NCBI GenBank assembly: GCA_944326485.1
Contig: CALVED010000004.1
Coordinates: forward strand, 124,001-188,000
From: Candidatus Gastranaerophilales bacterium
Lineage (GTDB): Bacteria > Cyanobacteriota > Vampirovibrionia > Gastranaerophilales > Gastranaerophilaceae
Reading direction: 5' to 3'
DNA length: 64,000 nucleotides
Below are positions 25,858-35,044 of the stretch, one piece after another (position 1 is the first letter of the stretch; the number at the start of each line of letters is the position of its first letter). The notes under the pieces were generated by a model. That model did no database searches and was not told where the DNA came from. It worked only from the letters and a program-made list of their open reading frames with translations. Position numbers and translations under genes: made by a program.

Positions 25858-26026
25858 TTCGTCCGAAAAAAATACACTATAAACTGAAAGTGAGAGTGCG
25901 TTCAAACCAAATCTTTATTTTTGAGTGAGCTTGTATCCGTAATGAAACTGATGAAAACAGCGTTTTTAATGAGGGAGTACTTTGTTAGCGAGGATTACTC
26001 GGGAACATAGTGCGATACTAGATTAA
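25858..26026 (+). repeat. Dispersed intergenic repeat, copy 2 (full-length type)
   Basis: Starts TCGTCCGAAAAAAAT and ends TGCGATACTAGATTAA, about 169 bp. Internal landmarks are AAAGTGAGAGTG, TGAGTGAGCTTGTATCCGTA, GGAGTACTTTGTTAGCGAGG and TTACTCGGG, all matched in copy 5. The GAGTA...TACTC arms can form a hairpin. No open frame. It fills the gap between the convergent GT9 gene and the gene at 26038. Confidence 0.85.
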
Positions 26027-26037
26027 ATTTATATCAT

Positions 26038-26352
26038 TTATGATATGGCTTTTTTATATTCGGATTTGATTTTTGCAATTTTTCTTTTTAATTGTCTGTT
26101 TTTATATTCAAGCCTGTTTATTTTACTTCTTTTCTCACTCTTGCTCAAAGAAGTTGACCTTTTTATTCTTTTTATTTGATATTCATTTTTTCTAATTTGT
26201 TTGTTTAATGAGTTTAATTTATATTTTAATGAACTTGCAGAACTATAGCTTATCAAATGATTATTATTGTTAAAATCACTTGCAAAACAAGGAAATGTTA
26301 AATTTAAAATAAATAAACTAATTATAATACATACAATCTTCTTTGTTCTCAA
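26038..26352 (-). CDS. Small exported basic coiled-coil protein
   Basis: This 104-aa protein has a signal peptide (IVCIIISLFILNLTFPCFA, about residues 6-24). The mature part is highly basic and helical, with runs such as LNKQIRKNEYQIKRIKR and NRQLKRKIAKIKSEYKKA. Heptad spacing suggests a coiled coil. With a net positive charge it could bind nucleic acid, peptidoglycan or anionic surface polymers in the periplasm. That is inference; I do not recognise the family. A GGAGAT-type ribosome-binding site precedes the ATG. Its 3' side abuts repeat copy 2. Confidence 0.7.
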   Translation of the reverse strand: MRTKKIVCIIISLFILNLTFPCFASDFNNNNHLISYSSASSLKYKLNSLNKQIRKNEYQIKRIKRSTSLSKSEKRSKINRLEYKNRQLKRKIAKIKSEYKKAIS

Positions 26353-26527
26353 AATTGTATCTCCTTTTTCTATATATTGGTTTTAATTATTATTTGTTTA
26401 AAGTCAATATAATTCATTCTCTTATTTTGTGGAGTATATTATATTCATTATTAATATAAAATTTTTATTTAGTTTTTTATGTTTAGTTTATAATTTATTT
26501 ATAAATATTTATTAGGAGAAAGTTGAA

Positions 26528-29014
26528 GTGATTAAAGATAGATACTATCCGCAAGAAATAGAAAAAAAATGGCAAAAGTACTGGGATGAAAAAAAATTAA
26601 ATAAAGTTTATAACGATAAAAATAAAGAAAAATATTATGTTTTATCAATGCTTCCATATCCATCAGGTAAATTGCATATGGGACACGTTAGAAATTATAC
26701 AATTTCTGATGTTATTGCACGTTATAAAAGAATGAATGGATATAATGTATTGCACCCTATGGGCTGGGATAGTTTTGGTCTTCCTGCTGAAAATGCGGCC
26801 ATTCAACATGGTGCAAATCCTAAGAAATGGACTTTAGATAATATCGCTTATATGAAACAACAATTAAAAGCATTGGGCTTAATGATTGATTGGGATAGAG
26901 AAGTTACTACTTGTCTTCCTGAATATTATAAATGGACTCAGTATTTTTTTGTTAAATTGTTTAAAAAGGGTTTGGCTTATAAAAAAGAAGCTGCTGTAAA
27001 TTGGTGTAACAATTGTGCTACTGTTCTTGCAAATGAACAGGTTATTGACGGAAAATGCTGGAGATGCGACGGGCAAGTTGAAAAAAAATATTTATCACAA
27101 TGGTTTTTAAAAATAACAGATTATGCACAAGAACTTTTAGATGATCTTGATAAATTAAAAGGATGGCCAGATAGTGTTAAAACAATGCAGAAAAATTGGA
27201 TTGACAGATCTACAGGTGCTATTCTTCGATTTAAAGTAAAAGAAATAGATGGACTTGAAGTTCCTGTCTATACAACAAGACCAGATACAGCATATGGTAT
27301 TACATATCTTGTTGTTGCTCCAGAATATAAAGACATTGAAAAATTAACTACTCCTGAAAATAAAGCAGCTGTTGAAGCATACAGACAAAATGCAAGAAAA
27401 ATGTCCGAAATAGAAAGACTCTCTACTGAAAGAATTAAAACAGGCGTCCCTTTAGGAACTCATTTAATTAACCCATTGAATGGAGAAGAATTCCCTATTT
27501 GGACTGCTGATTATGCTTTGGCAGAATATGGTACAGGTGCTGTTATGGCTGTTCCTGCACACGATCAAAGAGATTTTGATTTTGCTAAAAAATATAATTT
27601 ACCTATAAAAATAGTTATACAAAATCCGGAAACACCATTAACCGAGTTAAAAGAAGCATATACAGAAAAAGGTGTTTTAGTTAACTCTGGTGATTGTAAT
27701 GGACTTGATAATGAAACAGCAAAACAAGTTATAATTGATAAAGCTGTAAAAGGCGGTTTTGGTGAGGCAAAAGTTCAATTTAGACTTCGTGATTGGTTAA
27801 TATCAAGACAAAGATATTGGGGAACTCCGATTCCTATTGTATATTGTCCAAAATGTGGTACAGTTCCTGTAAAAGAAGAAGATTTACCTGTATTATTGCC
27901 TGAAGATGTTGATTTCTCTGTAAAAGGTAAATCACCTGTTGCAACTTCAGAAACTTTCAAACATACAACTTGTCCTATATGCGGTGGACCTGCTGAAAGA
28001 GAAACCGATACAATGGATACATTTATGTGTTCAAACTGGTATTTCTATCGTTATACGGATGCAAGAAATGATAAAGCTCCATTTGATAAAGATATTCTTC
28101 ATTATTGGGCTCCAATTGATCAATATGTAGGTGGTATTGAACATGCTATTTTACATTTATTGTATTCAAGATTCTTTACTAAAGCTCTTAGAGATTTAGG
28201 TATTATTAATATTGATGAACCGTTTAAAAATCTTTTGACTCAAGGTATGGTTTTAAAAGATGGTTCTAAAATGTCAAAATCAAAAGGTAATACAGTAGAT
28301 CCGGATGAAATATTTAGAAACTATGGTGCTGATACTGCAAGGTTATTCATTCTTTCTGATTCTCCGCCAAATAGAGATTTTGATTGGTCTGATGCCGGTG
28401 TTGAAGGATGCTATAAATTCTTAAACAGGTTATGGCGTATTTATTCGGAATATCAAAAAGACATTGTTCTTGATTATAAACTTCCAGATATTTCTTCTTT
28501 ATCTAAAGAAAACAATGATCTTGTAAGGGAAGTTCATATGATGATTAAGAAAGTGTCGCAAGATATTGCTAATGAATTCCAGTTTAATACTGTAATATCT
28601 AAATACAGAGAATTTGCCAATGTTATTTATAATTATTTAAATAATAAAAAAGAATTCAATGATGAAGATAAAATGGTATTTAGCTTTGCAACAGTTACAT
28701 TTTTAAAGCTGTTTGCTCCTGTTCTTCCTCATATGGCAGAAGAAATTTATGAAGGTCTTGGTGGTAAAGATTCTGTTCATAAACTAGAATGGCCAAAATA
28801 TGAAGAAGCTTTGGCTAAAACAAGTACAATTACTTTAGTTGTTCAAATTAACGGTAAAGTTAAAGATAAAATTGAAGTTGATTCTGAATCATCTAAAGAA
28901 GAATTGGAAAAATTTGCTTTAAACAGTGAAAGAATTAAGGAACTTATCAAAGATAAGCAAGTTGTTAAAGTAATTGTTGTTCCTTCAAAGCTTGTAAATA
29001 TTGTAGTTAAATAA
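26528..29014 (+). CDS. leuS: Leucyl-tRNA synthetase
   Basis: Class Ia synthetase charging tRNA-Leu, 828 aa, a normal length. HMGH (residues 50-53, in PYPSGKLHMGHVRNY) and KMSKS (581-585) are the two ATP-binding signatures. The CP1 editing domain is present, with TRPDT and the GTGAVMAVPAHD segment. The start is GTG at 26528 with AGGAGAA at 26514-26520, 7 nt upstream; a nearby TTG is out of frame. It is monocistronic and ends in a strong terminator. I see no T-box-like leader. Confidence 0.98.
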   Translation: MIKDRYYPQEIEKKWQKYWDEKKLNKVYNDKNKEKYYVLSMLPYPSGKLHMGHVRNYTISDVIARYKRMNGYNVLHPMGWDSFGLPAENAAIQHGANPKKWTLDNIAYMKQQLKALGLMIDWDREVTTCLPEYYKWTQYFFVKLFKKGLAYKKEAAVNWCNNCATVLANEQVIDGKCWRCDGQVEKKYLSQWFLKITDYAQELLDDLDKLKGWPDSVKTMQKNWIDRSTGAILRFKVKEIDGLEVPVYTTRPDTAYGITYLVVAPEYKDIEKLTTPENKAAVEAYRQNARKMSEIERLSTERIKTGVPLGTHLINPLNGEEFPIWTADYALAEYGTGAVMAVPAHDQRDFDFAKKYNLPIKIVIQNPETPLTELKEAYTEKGVLVNSGDCNGLDNETAKQVIIDKAVKGGFGEAKVQFRLRDWLISRQRYWGTPIPIVYCPKCGTVPVKEEDLPVLLPEDVDFSVKGKSPVATSETFKHTTCPICGGPAERETDTMDTFMCSNWYFYRYTDARNDKAPFDKDILHYWAPIDQYVGGIEHAILHLLYSRFFTKALRDLGIINIDEPFKNLLTQGMVLKDGSKMSKSKGNTVDPDEIFRNYGADTARLFILSDSPPNRDFDWSDAGVEGCYKFLNRLWRIYSEYQKDIVLDYKLPDISSLSKENNDLVREVHMMIKKVSQDIANEFQFNTVISKYREFANVIYNYLNNKKEFNDEDKMVFSFATVTFLKLFAPVLPHMAEEIYEGLGGKDSVHKLEWPKYEEALAKTSTITLVVQINGKVKDKIEVDSESSKEELEKFALNSERIKELIKDKQVVKVIVVPSKLVNIVVK

Positions 29015-29020
29015 TTATAG

Positions 29021-29049
29021 GGGGTGATTAAATATCACCCCGCTTTTTT
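29021..29049 (+). terminator. Rho-independent terminator of leuS
   Basis: GGGGTGAT (29021-29028) pairs with ATCACCCC (29034-29041) around a 5-nt loop, followed by GCTTTTTTA. It begins 6 nt after the leuS stop. Dispersed repeat copy 3 starts 5 nt downstream. Confidence 0.92.
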
Positions 29050-29053
29050 AATT

Positions 29054-29100
29054 TGTCCGAGAAAAATTCACGATAAGCTGAAAGTGCGATACTAGATTAA
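29054..29100 (+). repeat. Dispersed intergenic repeat, copy 3 (internally deleted)
   Basis: Only 47 bp: the 5' terminus TGTCCGAGAAAAATTCACGA joined to the 3' terminus AGTGCGATACTAGATTAA. Full copies carry AGTG both near the 5' end (GAAAGTGAG) and just before the 3' terminus (ATAGTGCGATAC). Deletion between the two AGTG copies gives exactly this junction. The last bases supply the TAA stop of the minus-strand radical SAM gene. Confidence 0.85.
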
Positions 29101-30452
29101 TAAAAGGATTTTTCGAAACTTTCATCAAAGCTTTTATTTATGTTGTAGTAGTCTAAAAATGTTTTAGGAATACTTCCAAGATTATACTTTTGTGGCTCTT
29201 TTGTCCAAGGTGAAGCGGGTACTATTATCATTTCGTAGTTATTTAATTCTGATATGCATTTGTATTTATTTTTCAGATATTCTCCATATTCTTTAGATCT
29301 CTCATTTTCTTCTTTATTAATTCCGGGAATATTAGAAAAATATATTTCTGTCTTTATGTTTTCTTTTTCAATATAGTCAAGAATTTCTTCCAATTGGGAG
29401 TTAGTATAATAAAATGATTTATATATTTTTCTTAAATTTTCATTATAACAAACAGGACTTATAACAAGTCTTGAATCTTGCGTGCAAGCTTTTTTAAAGG
29501 AATCTAAGAAATTTTTGCAAGGAAGTCCATCCATATTATATATAACATTAAGTTCACCTTTAAATTCTTTAGCAAGTTCATTGAATAAATTTATTAAATA
29601 TTTTCTATCTTTAGGATTTGGGTCAAAACTGAATCTAAATAAATTTATATTATAATTTTCTTTCATATTTTTTATTTCTGACATAACGCTTCTAGAACTT
29701 CTATAAGATAGGTATGTTCTTCCAGTAACTTCTTTTTCTGAATTATATCCTCCTCCACACCATATGCAGTTGCCAAGGCAACCTCTGCCTAAACATATAC
29801 CTTGTGTTGCAGATATTGCAGTTAATTGATTATTTTCTGAATAATTAAGTATATATGGAATTTTTGAATATTCTTTATAATGAAGCATATTATTAGGGTT
29901 AAAAAATTCAAATTTGTTTAAATCTTCAGAAGAAGCAACATATATATTTTTATTTAAAATTATTTTTGAATTTTTTCTCCAATATAAATTTGGGACATTT
30001 TTAAGTGATTTATTTTCATATATTGACTCAGCAAGTTTTACAATAGATAATTCACCTTCGCCTTTCATTATTGAATCTATGAAAGGAAAGTTTTCAAGGA
30101 TTTCTTCTGCAAAAAAAGATGCACTATAGCCTCCAAGCGTAATAAATACTTCAGGGCATTTTTCTTTAATTATTCTAGCTGTTTCTATTACATCGTAACT
30201 TGTTTGGTTCCAGTGAAGAGAAAAAGCTATAAGTTTTATATTATTTTCTTTAATATAATTGCTAAGTAAAAATTTTTTATTTAAATATTTTTCAATGCCT
30301 AAGTTTATGATTTTTGCATTAAAATTATTTTTTACAAGCTCTCCTGCTAATGAAAATAAACCCATTGCACAATAATTAATTTCTGATGTTATAGTTCCAT
30401 TTTTATTATGTAGTCTCGGAGTATGAATAAGCAGACATTTTAAATTTTTCAT
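29097..30452 (-). CDS. B12-binding-domain radical SAM protein
   Basis: This 451-aa protein has an N-terminal Rossmann-like B12-binding domain (about residues 1-140; LIAFSLHWNQTS, FITLGGYSASFFAEEIL). The radical SAM core follows, with C225-x3-C229-x2-C232 in CLGNCIWC, preceded by C220. A TTG at 30485 opens the frame, but AAGGA sits about 7 nt before the ATG at 30452, which I use. This also removes an overlap with the btuF-like gene. It closes the cobamide-uptake operon, fitting an enzyme that needs the imported cofactor. Reaction unknown; this family includes methyltransferases and cyclases. Its stop codon lies in repeat copy 3. Confidence 0.85.
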   Translation of the reverse strand: MKNLKCLLIHTPRLHNKNGTITSEINYCAMGLFSLAGELVKNNFNAKIINLGIEKYLNKKFLLSNYIKENNIKLIAFSLHWNQTSYDVIETARIIKEKCPEVFITLGGYSASFFAEEILENFPFIDSIMKGEGELSIVKLAESIYENKSLKNVPNLYWRKNSKIILNKNIYVASSEDLNKFEFFNPNNMLHYKEYSKIPYILNYSENNQLTAISATQGICLGRGCLGNCIWCGGGYNSEKEVTGRTYLSYRSSRSVMSEIKNMKENYNINLFRFSFDPNPKDRKYLINLFNELAKEFKGELNVIYNMDGLPCKNFLDSFKKACTQDSRLVISPVCYNENLRKIYKSFYYTNSQLEEILDYIEKENIKTEIYFSNIPGINKEENERSKEYGEYLKNKYKCISELNNYEMIIVPASPWTKEPQKYNLGSIPKTFLDYYNINKSFDESFEKSFY

Positions 30453-30462
30453 ATTTTTTTCC

Positions 30463-31254
30463 TTAATTTTCTCCAAGCTGTGCAAAAAATTCTATACTTT
30501 TATAAAATCTTGGTGATGGTCTATCTATGATATCGCTTTGTTGTTTTGTCATTTTTATTATTCTGGAATTTGGGAACAGTTTAGATATATTTTCGTTTTT
30601 ATTACAATGATAATCTAGAATAATTATATCCGGATTTTTATTGATTGCGTATTCTAAAGAAATTATTGGATAAGATGTATTTAATTCTGAAGTTATACTT
30701 ATATTCCCTGATTCAGTAATAATGTTTGTAATAAAACTATTCTTACCAATTGTTCTAAATGGTTTTGTTGAAATTATATATAGTACTTTTTTATTTGGAT
30801 GTTTGTTTAAACTTTTTGCTTTTTTTACTTTATTTTTTATGTCTGTAACTACATTTATTGAATTTTCTTCTTTATTTGTTAATTTACCAAGAAATAATAT
30901 ATTTTCATAAATTGAGTTTATATTTGTAAATTTTAGGCAGATAGGTTCTATGTTGTATTTTTTATATTTTTTTGCAATAAATGCAGATAAATCATCAGCT
31001 AGAATATAGTTTGGTTTGATATCAAGAAGCATTTGTTCATTTATATAATAGTAGTCGCCGATAATTGGCTTTTGTTTTGCTTCTTCTGGGAAATTACATT
31101 GAGTTGTTACTCCTTTAAGTTGGTCTTGTGTATCAATTGAATATATAATTTCGGTTATGGTCGGTGATATGCTAATAAATGAATTATTATTTGCATAGGA
31201 AGGATTTGAAATAATTAAAAATATAAAAAAAATACTAATCAAGAATTTGTACAT
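30463..31254 (-). CDS. btuF: Periplasmic cobalamin/iron-complex binding protein (BtuF-like)
   Basis: This 263-aa class III substrate-binding protein has a signal peptide (about residues 1-21, ending SYA). The BtuF/FhuD fold is evident from ISISPTITEIIYSI, LKGVTTQCNFPEEAK, IGDYYYINEQMLLDIKPNYI and SPRFYKSIEFF. It should deliver ligand to the BtuCD-like transporter encoded just upstream. The first 20 nt overlap the ATPase gene. The cobalamin-type leader of the operon argues for a cobamide ligand rather than a siderophore. Sequence alone cannot separate these two. Confidence 0.82.
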   Translation of the reverse strand: MYKFLISIFFIFLIISNPSYANNNSFISISPTITEIIYSIDTQDQLKGVTTQCNFPEEAKQKPIIGDYYYINEQMLLDIKPNYILADDLSAFIAKKYKKYNIEPICLKFTNINSIYENILFLGKLTNKEENSINVVTDIKNKVKKAKSLNKHPNKKVLYIISTKPFRTIGKNSFITNIITESGNISITSELNTSYPIISLEYAINKNPDIIILDYHCNKNENISKLFPNSRIIKMTKQQSDIIDRPSPRFYKSIEFFAQLGEN

Positions 31255-31954
31255 ATGTATTATTTTGTCCTTTTACTATTTCAAAATTCATATTGAAAAT
31301 TTCTTTAAGGTTCTCAGGGGTAAAAAAGTCAATAGAATTTTTTTGTATTATTTTATTTTCATTTGTAATTCCTATGAAATTATCTCCGTATTTCATTGCT
31401 AAAGATAAATCGTGCATAATAATTACAATAGTGATATTTTTAGATGTAAGTTCTTTTAGTAATTTTAAAATATTAACTTGATTATTTAAATCCATATTAG
31501 AAGCCGGTTCATCAAGTAATAGAACATCTGCACCTGAAATTAATCCAAGTGCTATATTTATTTTTTGCATTTCTCCGCCAGAAAGATTTTCTATTGATAT
31601 ATTTTTTTTATCATATAATCCAATTCGCATTAAAATATTATTTATCTTGTCTTTTTCTGTATTAGAGATAAACCATTTCCAATTATTTTTGAAGAATATT
31701 GAAGATAAATAATCAAAAGTAGTTATTGAAGAAGGATAATATGGGTTTTGAGGCAAATAAAATATATTCTTAAACGAATTTTCTATTTGTAGGTTAGTTT
31801 TTATATTCCCTGTAATTATTTTTAAAAGAGTAGATTTACCTGTCCCATTAGAACCTAAAATTACATTAACTTTATTTTCTTCAATATAAACAGATGTATC
31901 ATTAAATATTATTTTTTCATCAAAGCTAAAGTTTAAATTATTAATTTTAATTAT
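31235..31954 (-). CDS. btuD: ABC transporter ATPase (BtuD-like) with AUA or AUU start
   Basis: From an ATA at 31954 this is a 239-aa ABC ATPase beginning (M)IKINNLNFSFDEK. Walker A GSNGTGKST is at residues 34-42, the signature LSGGEMQ from 124, Walker B LLLDEP with D148-E149, and the switch H181. The upstream stop is TAA at 31957-31955. No ATG, GTG or TTG is in frame before Walker A; the first TTG is at 31756 and would remove it. GGAGGG at 31967-31962 is exactly 7 nt before the ATA, and ATT follows it at 31951. It overlaps the permease end by 8 nt. The frame is otherwise intact, so this is an unusual start, not a frameshift. Confidence 0.82.
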   Translation of the reverse strand: MIKINNLNFSFDEKIIFNDTSVYIEENKVNVILGSNGTGKSTLLKIITGNIKTNLQIENSFKNIFYLPQNPYYPSSITTFDYLSSIFFKNNWKWFISNTEKDKINNILMRIGLYDKKNISIENLSGGEMQKINIALGLISGADVLLLDEPASNMDLNNQVNILKLLKELTSKNITIVIIMHDLSLAMKYGDNFIGITNENKIIQKNSIDFFTPENLKEIFNMNFEIVKGQNNTYVQILD

Positions 31955-32882
31955 TTAAAATCCCTCCCTTCTTTAAAAGGAAAAATATAAAAAATGGAAC
32001 TCCAACAATTGAAATTACAATTCCTAATGGTATCTGAAGCGGATAAATTATATTTGTCGATATGAAATTTGAAAATAATAAAAGAGATGATCCAAGTAAT
32101 ATATTTGTAAAAAATAATAATCTTATATCATTTCCAAAAATCAATTTAGAAAGTAGTGGACAGATAATTCCAACAAAGCCTAATATTCCTGCACAATATA
32201 CACTTATTGATGTTAAAAAAGCTGCTAATATTACAAATATTATGTTGTATTTGTTTGCTGCTGACTGATTTTTGAATATAAGTTTATTATCAAGTCTTAA
32301 AGCATTTAGCTTAGGTATAAAAATTGAACAGATAATTAATGTTAATATAAATAAAATAACTAAGAATTTATCAGAAATTTCACTGCTTGAAAATCCCCCT
32401 GTTAAGATAAGAGTCATTTCATAAGATTTATCAGGGTTTTTCAGAATTAGAAATGAAATAATAGCTCCTGTAAATAAATTTAGTGATAATCCTATTAAAA
32501 TTAATTTTGTAATTGAAAATTTAGAGAAACCGCTTAATAATATAACCAGAAATGCTGTTATTATTGCTCCTATAAATCCAAATATAGAATAGTTGACGCT
32601 GTTAAATAGTAAAATTGATATTACTATACCAAACCCTGCTCCTGCAGATAAACCTGTCAGGTAAGGGTCTGCTAACGCATTTTTTGATATTGTTTGTAAA
32701 AACATGCCTGCTATTGCAAGACAAGAACCGGATATTATAGCTTTTATAATAGTAGGTATTCTTATATATGAGAGAATTAACTCTTTATTATTGATATCCA
32801 ATTTATAAAAAAGACATAAAAATAGACAAATAAAAAATAAAAATACTAACAGTATTATTGATAATATTTGTTTTTTAGTCAT
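31947..32882 (-). CDS. btuC: ABC transporter permease, FecCD/BtuC family
   Basis: This 311-aa inner-membrane permease has about ten hydrophobic helices. The FecCD signature is clear: RIPTIIKAIISGSCLAIAGMFLQTISKNALADPYLTG-type sequence near residues 40-75, and GAGFGIVISI next. CAGILGFVGIICPLLSKLI is the conserved segment near residue 225. It couples to the overlapping ATPase gene and the BtuF-like protein to carry a cobamide or ferric complex across the inner membrane. The gene begins 3 nt after the receptor gene stop. The leader argues for a cobamide. Confidence 0.9.
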   Translation of the reverse strand: MTKKQILSIILLVFLFFICLFLCLFYKLDINNKELILSYIRIPTIIKAIISGSCLAIAGMFLQTISKNALADPYLTGLSAGAGFGIVISILLFNSVNYSIFGFIGAIITAFLVILLSGFSKFSITKLILIGLSLNLFTGAIISFLILKNPDKSYEMTLILTGGFSSSEISDKFLVILFILTLIICSIFIPKLNALRLDNKLIFKNQSAANKYNIIFVILAAFLTSISVYCAGILGFVGIICPLLSKLIFGNDIRLLFFTNILLGSSLLLFSNFISTNIIYPLQIPLGIVISIVGVPFFIFFLLKKGGILNN

Positions 32883-32885
32883 TTT

Positions 32886-35021
32886 TTATAAACTTTCTAT
32901 TTTTTGCAATTTACTTAGCTCTTTTTCTTTTTTTATTTGAGCTTTTACAAGTTTTTGTTCATCAAGCATTTTCTGCTTTTCTCTATCATATTCAATAAAA
33001 ATACCTATTCTTGAATGTATTTTAGGACTGTAGTAATATACATTACCTTGTCTGTATACACAGTTATCTTGATTGAATAAGTTTAGTATATCAGCTTTTA
33101 AATATACATGAACACCTTTTAAGGAAAATAATCTGACTTTTGTTCCGATTTTTGCATCAAGGACACCGCCGACTCTATTATTAGCATCTGACCCTCCGGA
33201 TGCTCTTCTTGATGAAGTTGCAGTTAATCCTGCATATAAATCCCATCTTTCTTTTATAGGCGTATAATAAATCATTGCACTATATGCATTATTGGGAGCT
33301 TGAGGTAAATCTAGTCCTGTTGATTTATCTTCTGTATCAGTATATGTATAATTTAATACAAATTTGATAATTTCATTAGGTTCAAATGTAAATTTCCCTT
33401 CGTATCCATATATTTTTGCCGTATCAATATTTTGGTATTGATAATTCCAAGTACCATCAACAGCCGAGATTGCTATAAAATCCTTATAACTGCTGTTAAA
33501 GTAGCCAAATTCAAATTTGACTTTTTCCTCAAAGAAACTTTGTTCAATACCAACATCCCAACCTGTTAATTTTTCTGCGTCTAGTGAAGGGTTCGGTATG
33601 TATCCCCAAGCAGGAATATTAACAAATCTTTGAAAAGGTGAAGGGTTATTTACACTTTGCCCCCAAGATGAACGCAATTTTGTTTTCGCTCCTGATATTT
33701 TAAATGTCGGTAAAACTAAAGCTGCTGAACCATTTGGTGTTACATAATCACCATATTGGTTATTATGAATATATCTTACTCCGCCTCTTATGAATAGTTT
33801 GTCTTTAATGTTTATTGCATCATTAATATAAACATCATTTTGAAGGGTAGAATCCTTTAAATTATAAGAGGTAACAGAACCATAACCCACATCTCCCGAT
33901 GATAAAAAGTGAGCATATTCACGTTCTAAGTTATAGCCTACGGATAACTTATTCCAGTCTGCTAAATTAAAATTATGTTGAGTCATAAAGTTAATTCTGT
34001 TGCCTCTGTATTTTGCGTAGTCCCAAGCAACTGGGTCGAAACTATCCGGTACTAAATCATAGTTGTAATTATTATTTTGATAAATTCCAAAACGCACATT
34101 ATAGTCATAAAAATCGTTTACACTATGTTTAAATGAGATATTTTCCATAATATCAAGATTTCTTACATAGTTATTTGGGTCATTATATGGTGCTATACCT
34201 CTCCAAGAATCTCCATAGCCATAACCCAATCCTTTTTTCGCATTAGAAAATCTAAATATATTTCTAAACTCTGCTTTACCATCCAAAACTCTATAACCTA
34301 AGTTAGATACAAGATGAAAATTTCTATATCCGTCATTATAAAGTCTTCCTAAGTCAGAAGTCCTCATTCCTCCTGATGTTTTATAATATGTTGTTGATAA
34401 ATAGTAGTCCAGATTTTTATACTCACCCATAATGGCAGCTCGTTCTTTAAATAGTCCAAATTCTCCCATATCTGAACCAAGTTCAAATTTGAAAGGGCCT
34501 CTTCCTCTTCTTGTCTGCATGTTTATAGCTCCGCCAAGTGCATTTGTTCCAAGCACATTTCCCTGAGCTCCCTTTATAACTTCTATTGCTTCTAAATCGT
34601 CAGTGTTTATAAATTGAGTTTCAGCACTATATCCAATACCTGTTGTTCTATCTGCCCTAATTCCGTCTATAGTCATACGAACTCTATCCGTTCCTCTTAT
34701 TCTCACGTTACTTATATTTCCGTCGGAACCGTTGTTCGTATTTACAATTACACCTGTTGATTGCTGTATTATATCTTTTAACGATGGATTATTTTGTTTT
34801 TCAATATCTTCTCTTGTAAATTTTTCAATGCTTATACTACTGTTATCAATTGATTCGATATAATTATCCAATGTGTTTATTGAGTGTTTTTTTGCCTGCC
34901 CTAAAATTTTATAATTTCCTTTCTCGGGAATTATAAAATAATTTTCTTCCTCATCTATAGCATAGGCACAATTTGCTATAGAATGCAGCAAAATTACTGC
35001 AAGTAAAATATTCTTTTTCAT
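32886..35021 (-). CDS. btuB: TonB-dependent outer-membrane receptor (BtuB-like)
   Basis: This 711-aa receptor has a signal peptide (ending CAYA). The plug domain covers about residues 60-180, with LKDIIQQSTGVIVN, NVRIRGTDRVRMTIDG and a conserved IEVIKGAQGNVLGTNALGGAINM. The 22-strand barrel follows, with GYEGKFTFEPNE and VYLKADILNLFNQ near the end. An extra charged tail follows the barrel (about 25 residues; KAQIKKEKELSKLQK), which is unusual since barrels usually end in an aromatic residue. GGTG lies before the ATG. The cobalamin-type leader and BtuCDF neighbours indicate cobamide uptake; TonB and ExbBD are not in the window. Confidence 0.88.
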   Translation of the reverse strand: MKKNILLAVILLHSIANCAYAIDEEENYFIIPEKGNYKILGQAKKHSINTLDNYIESIDNSSISIEKFTREDIEKQNNPSLKDIIQQSTGVIVNTNNGSDGNISNVRIRGTDRVRMTIDGIRADRTTGIGYSAETQFINTDDLEAIEVIKGAQGNVLGTNALGGAINMQTRRGRGPFKFELGSDMGEFGLFKERAAIMGEYKNLDYYLSTTYYKTSGGMRTSDLGRLYNDGYRNFHLVSNLGYRVLDGKAEFRNIFRFSNAKKGLGYGYGDSWRGIAPYNDPNNYVRNLDIMENISFKHSVNDFYDYNVRFGIYQNNNYNYDLVPDSFDPVAWDYAKYRGNRINFMTQHNFNLADWNKLSVGYNLEREYAHFLSSGDVGYGSVTSYNLKDSTLQNDVYINDAINIKDKLFIRGGVRYIHNNQYGDYVTPNGSAALVLPTFKISGAKTKLRSSWGQSVNNPSPFQRFVNIPAWGYIPNPSLDAEKLTGWDVGIEQSFFEEKVKFEFGYFNSSYKDFIAISAVDGTWNYQYQNIDTAKIYGYEGKFTFEPNEIIKFVLNYTYTDTEDKSTGLDLPQAPNNAYSAMIYYTPIKERWDLYAGLTATSSRRASGGSDANNRVGGVLDAKIGTKVRLFSLKGVHVYLKADILNLFNQDNCVYRQGNVYYYSPKIHSRIGIFIEYDREKQKMLDEQKLVKAQIKKEKELSKLQKIESL

Positions 35022-35044
35022 AACTTCACCTTTTTCCCTAGGTA

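Noticed and set aside
26400-26527. T-box or other amino-acid-sensing leader ahead of leuS
   Set aside because: The leader is short and shows no T-box sequence or specifier-loop structure. The same holds upstream of pheS.
31757-31954. A frameshift or truncation of the BtuD-like ATPase
   Set aside because: The frame continues without a break from 31954 through all ABC motifs. The only oddity is the start codon, so it is described as a non-standard start.
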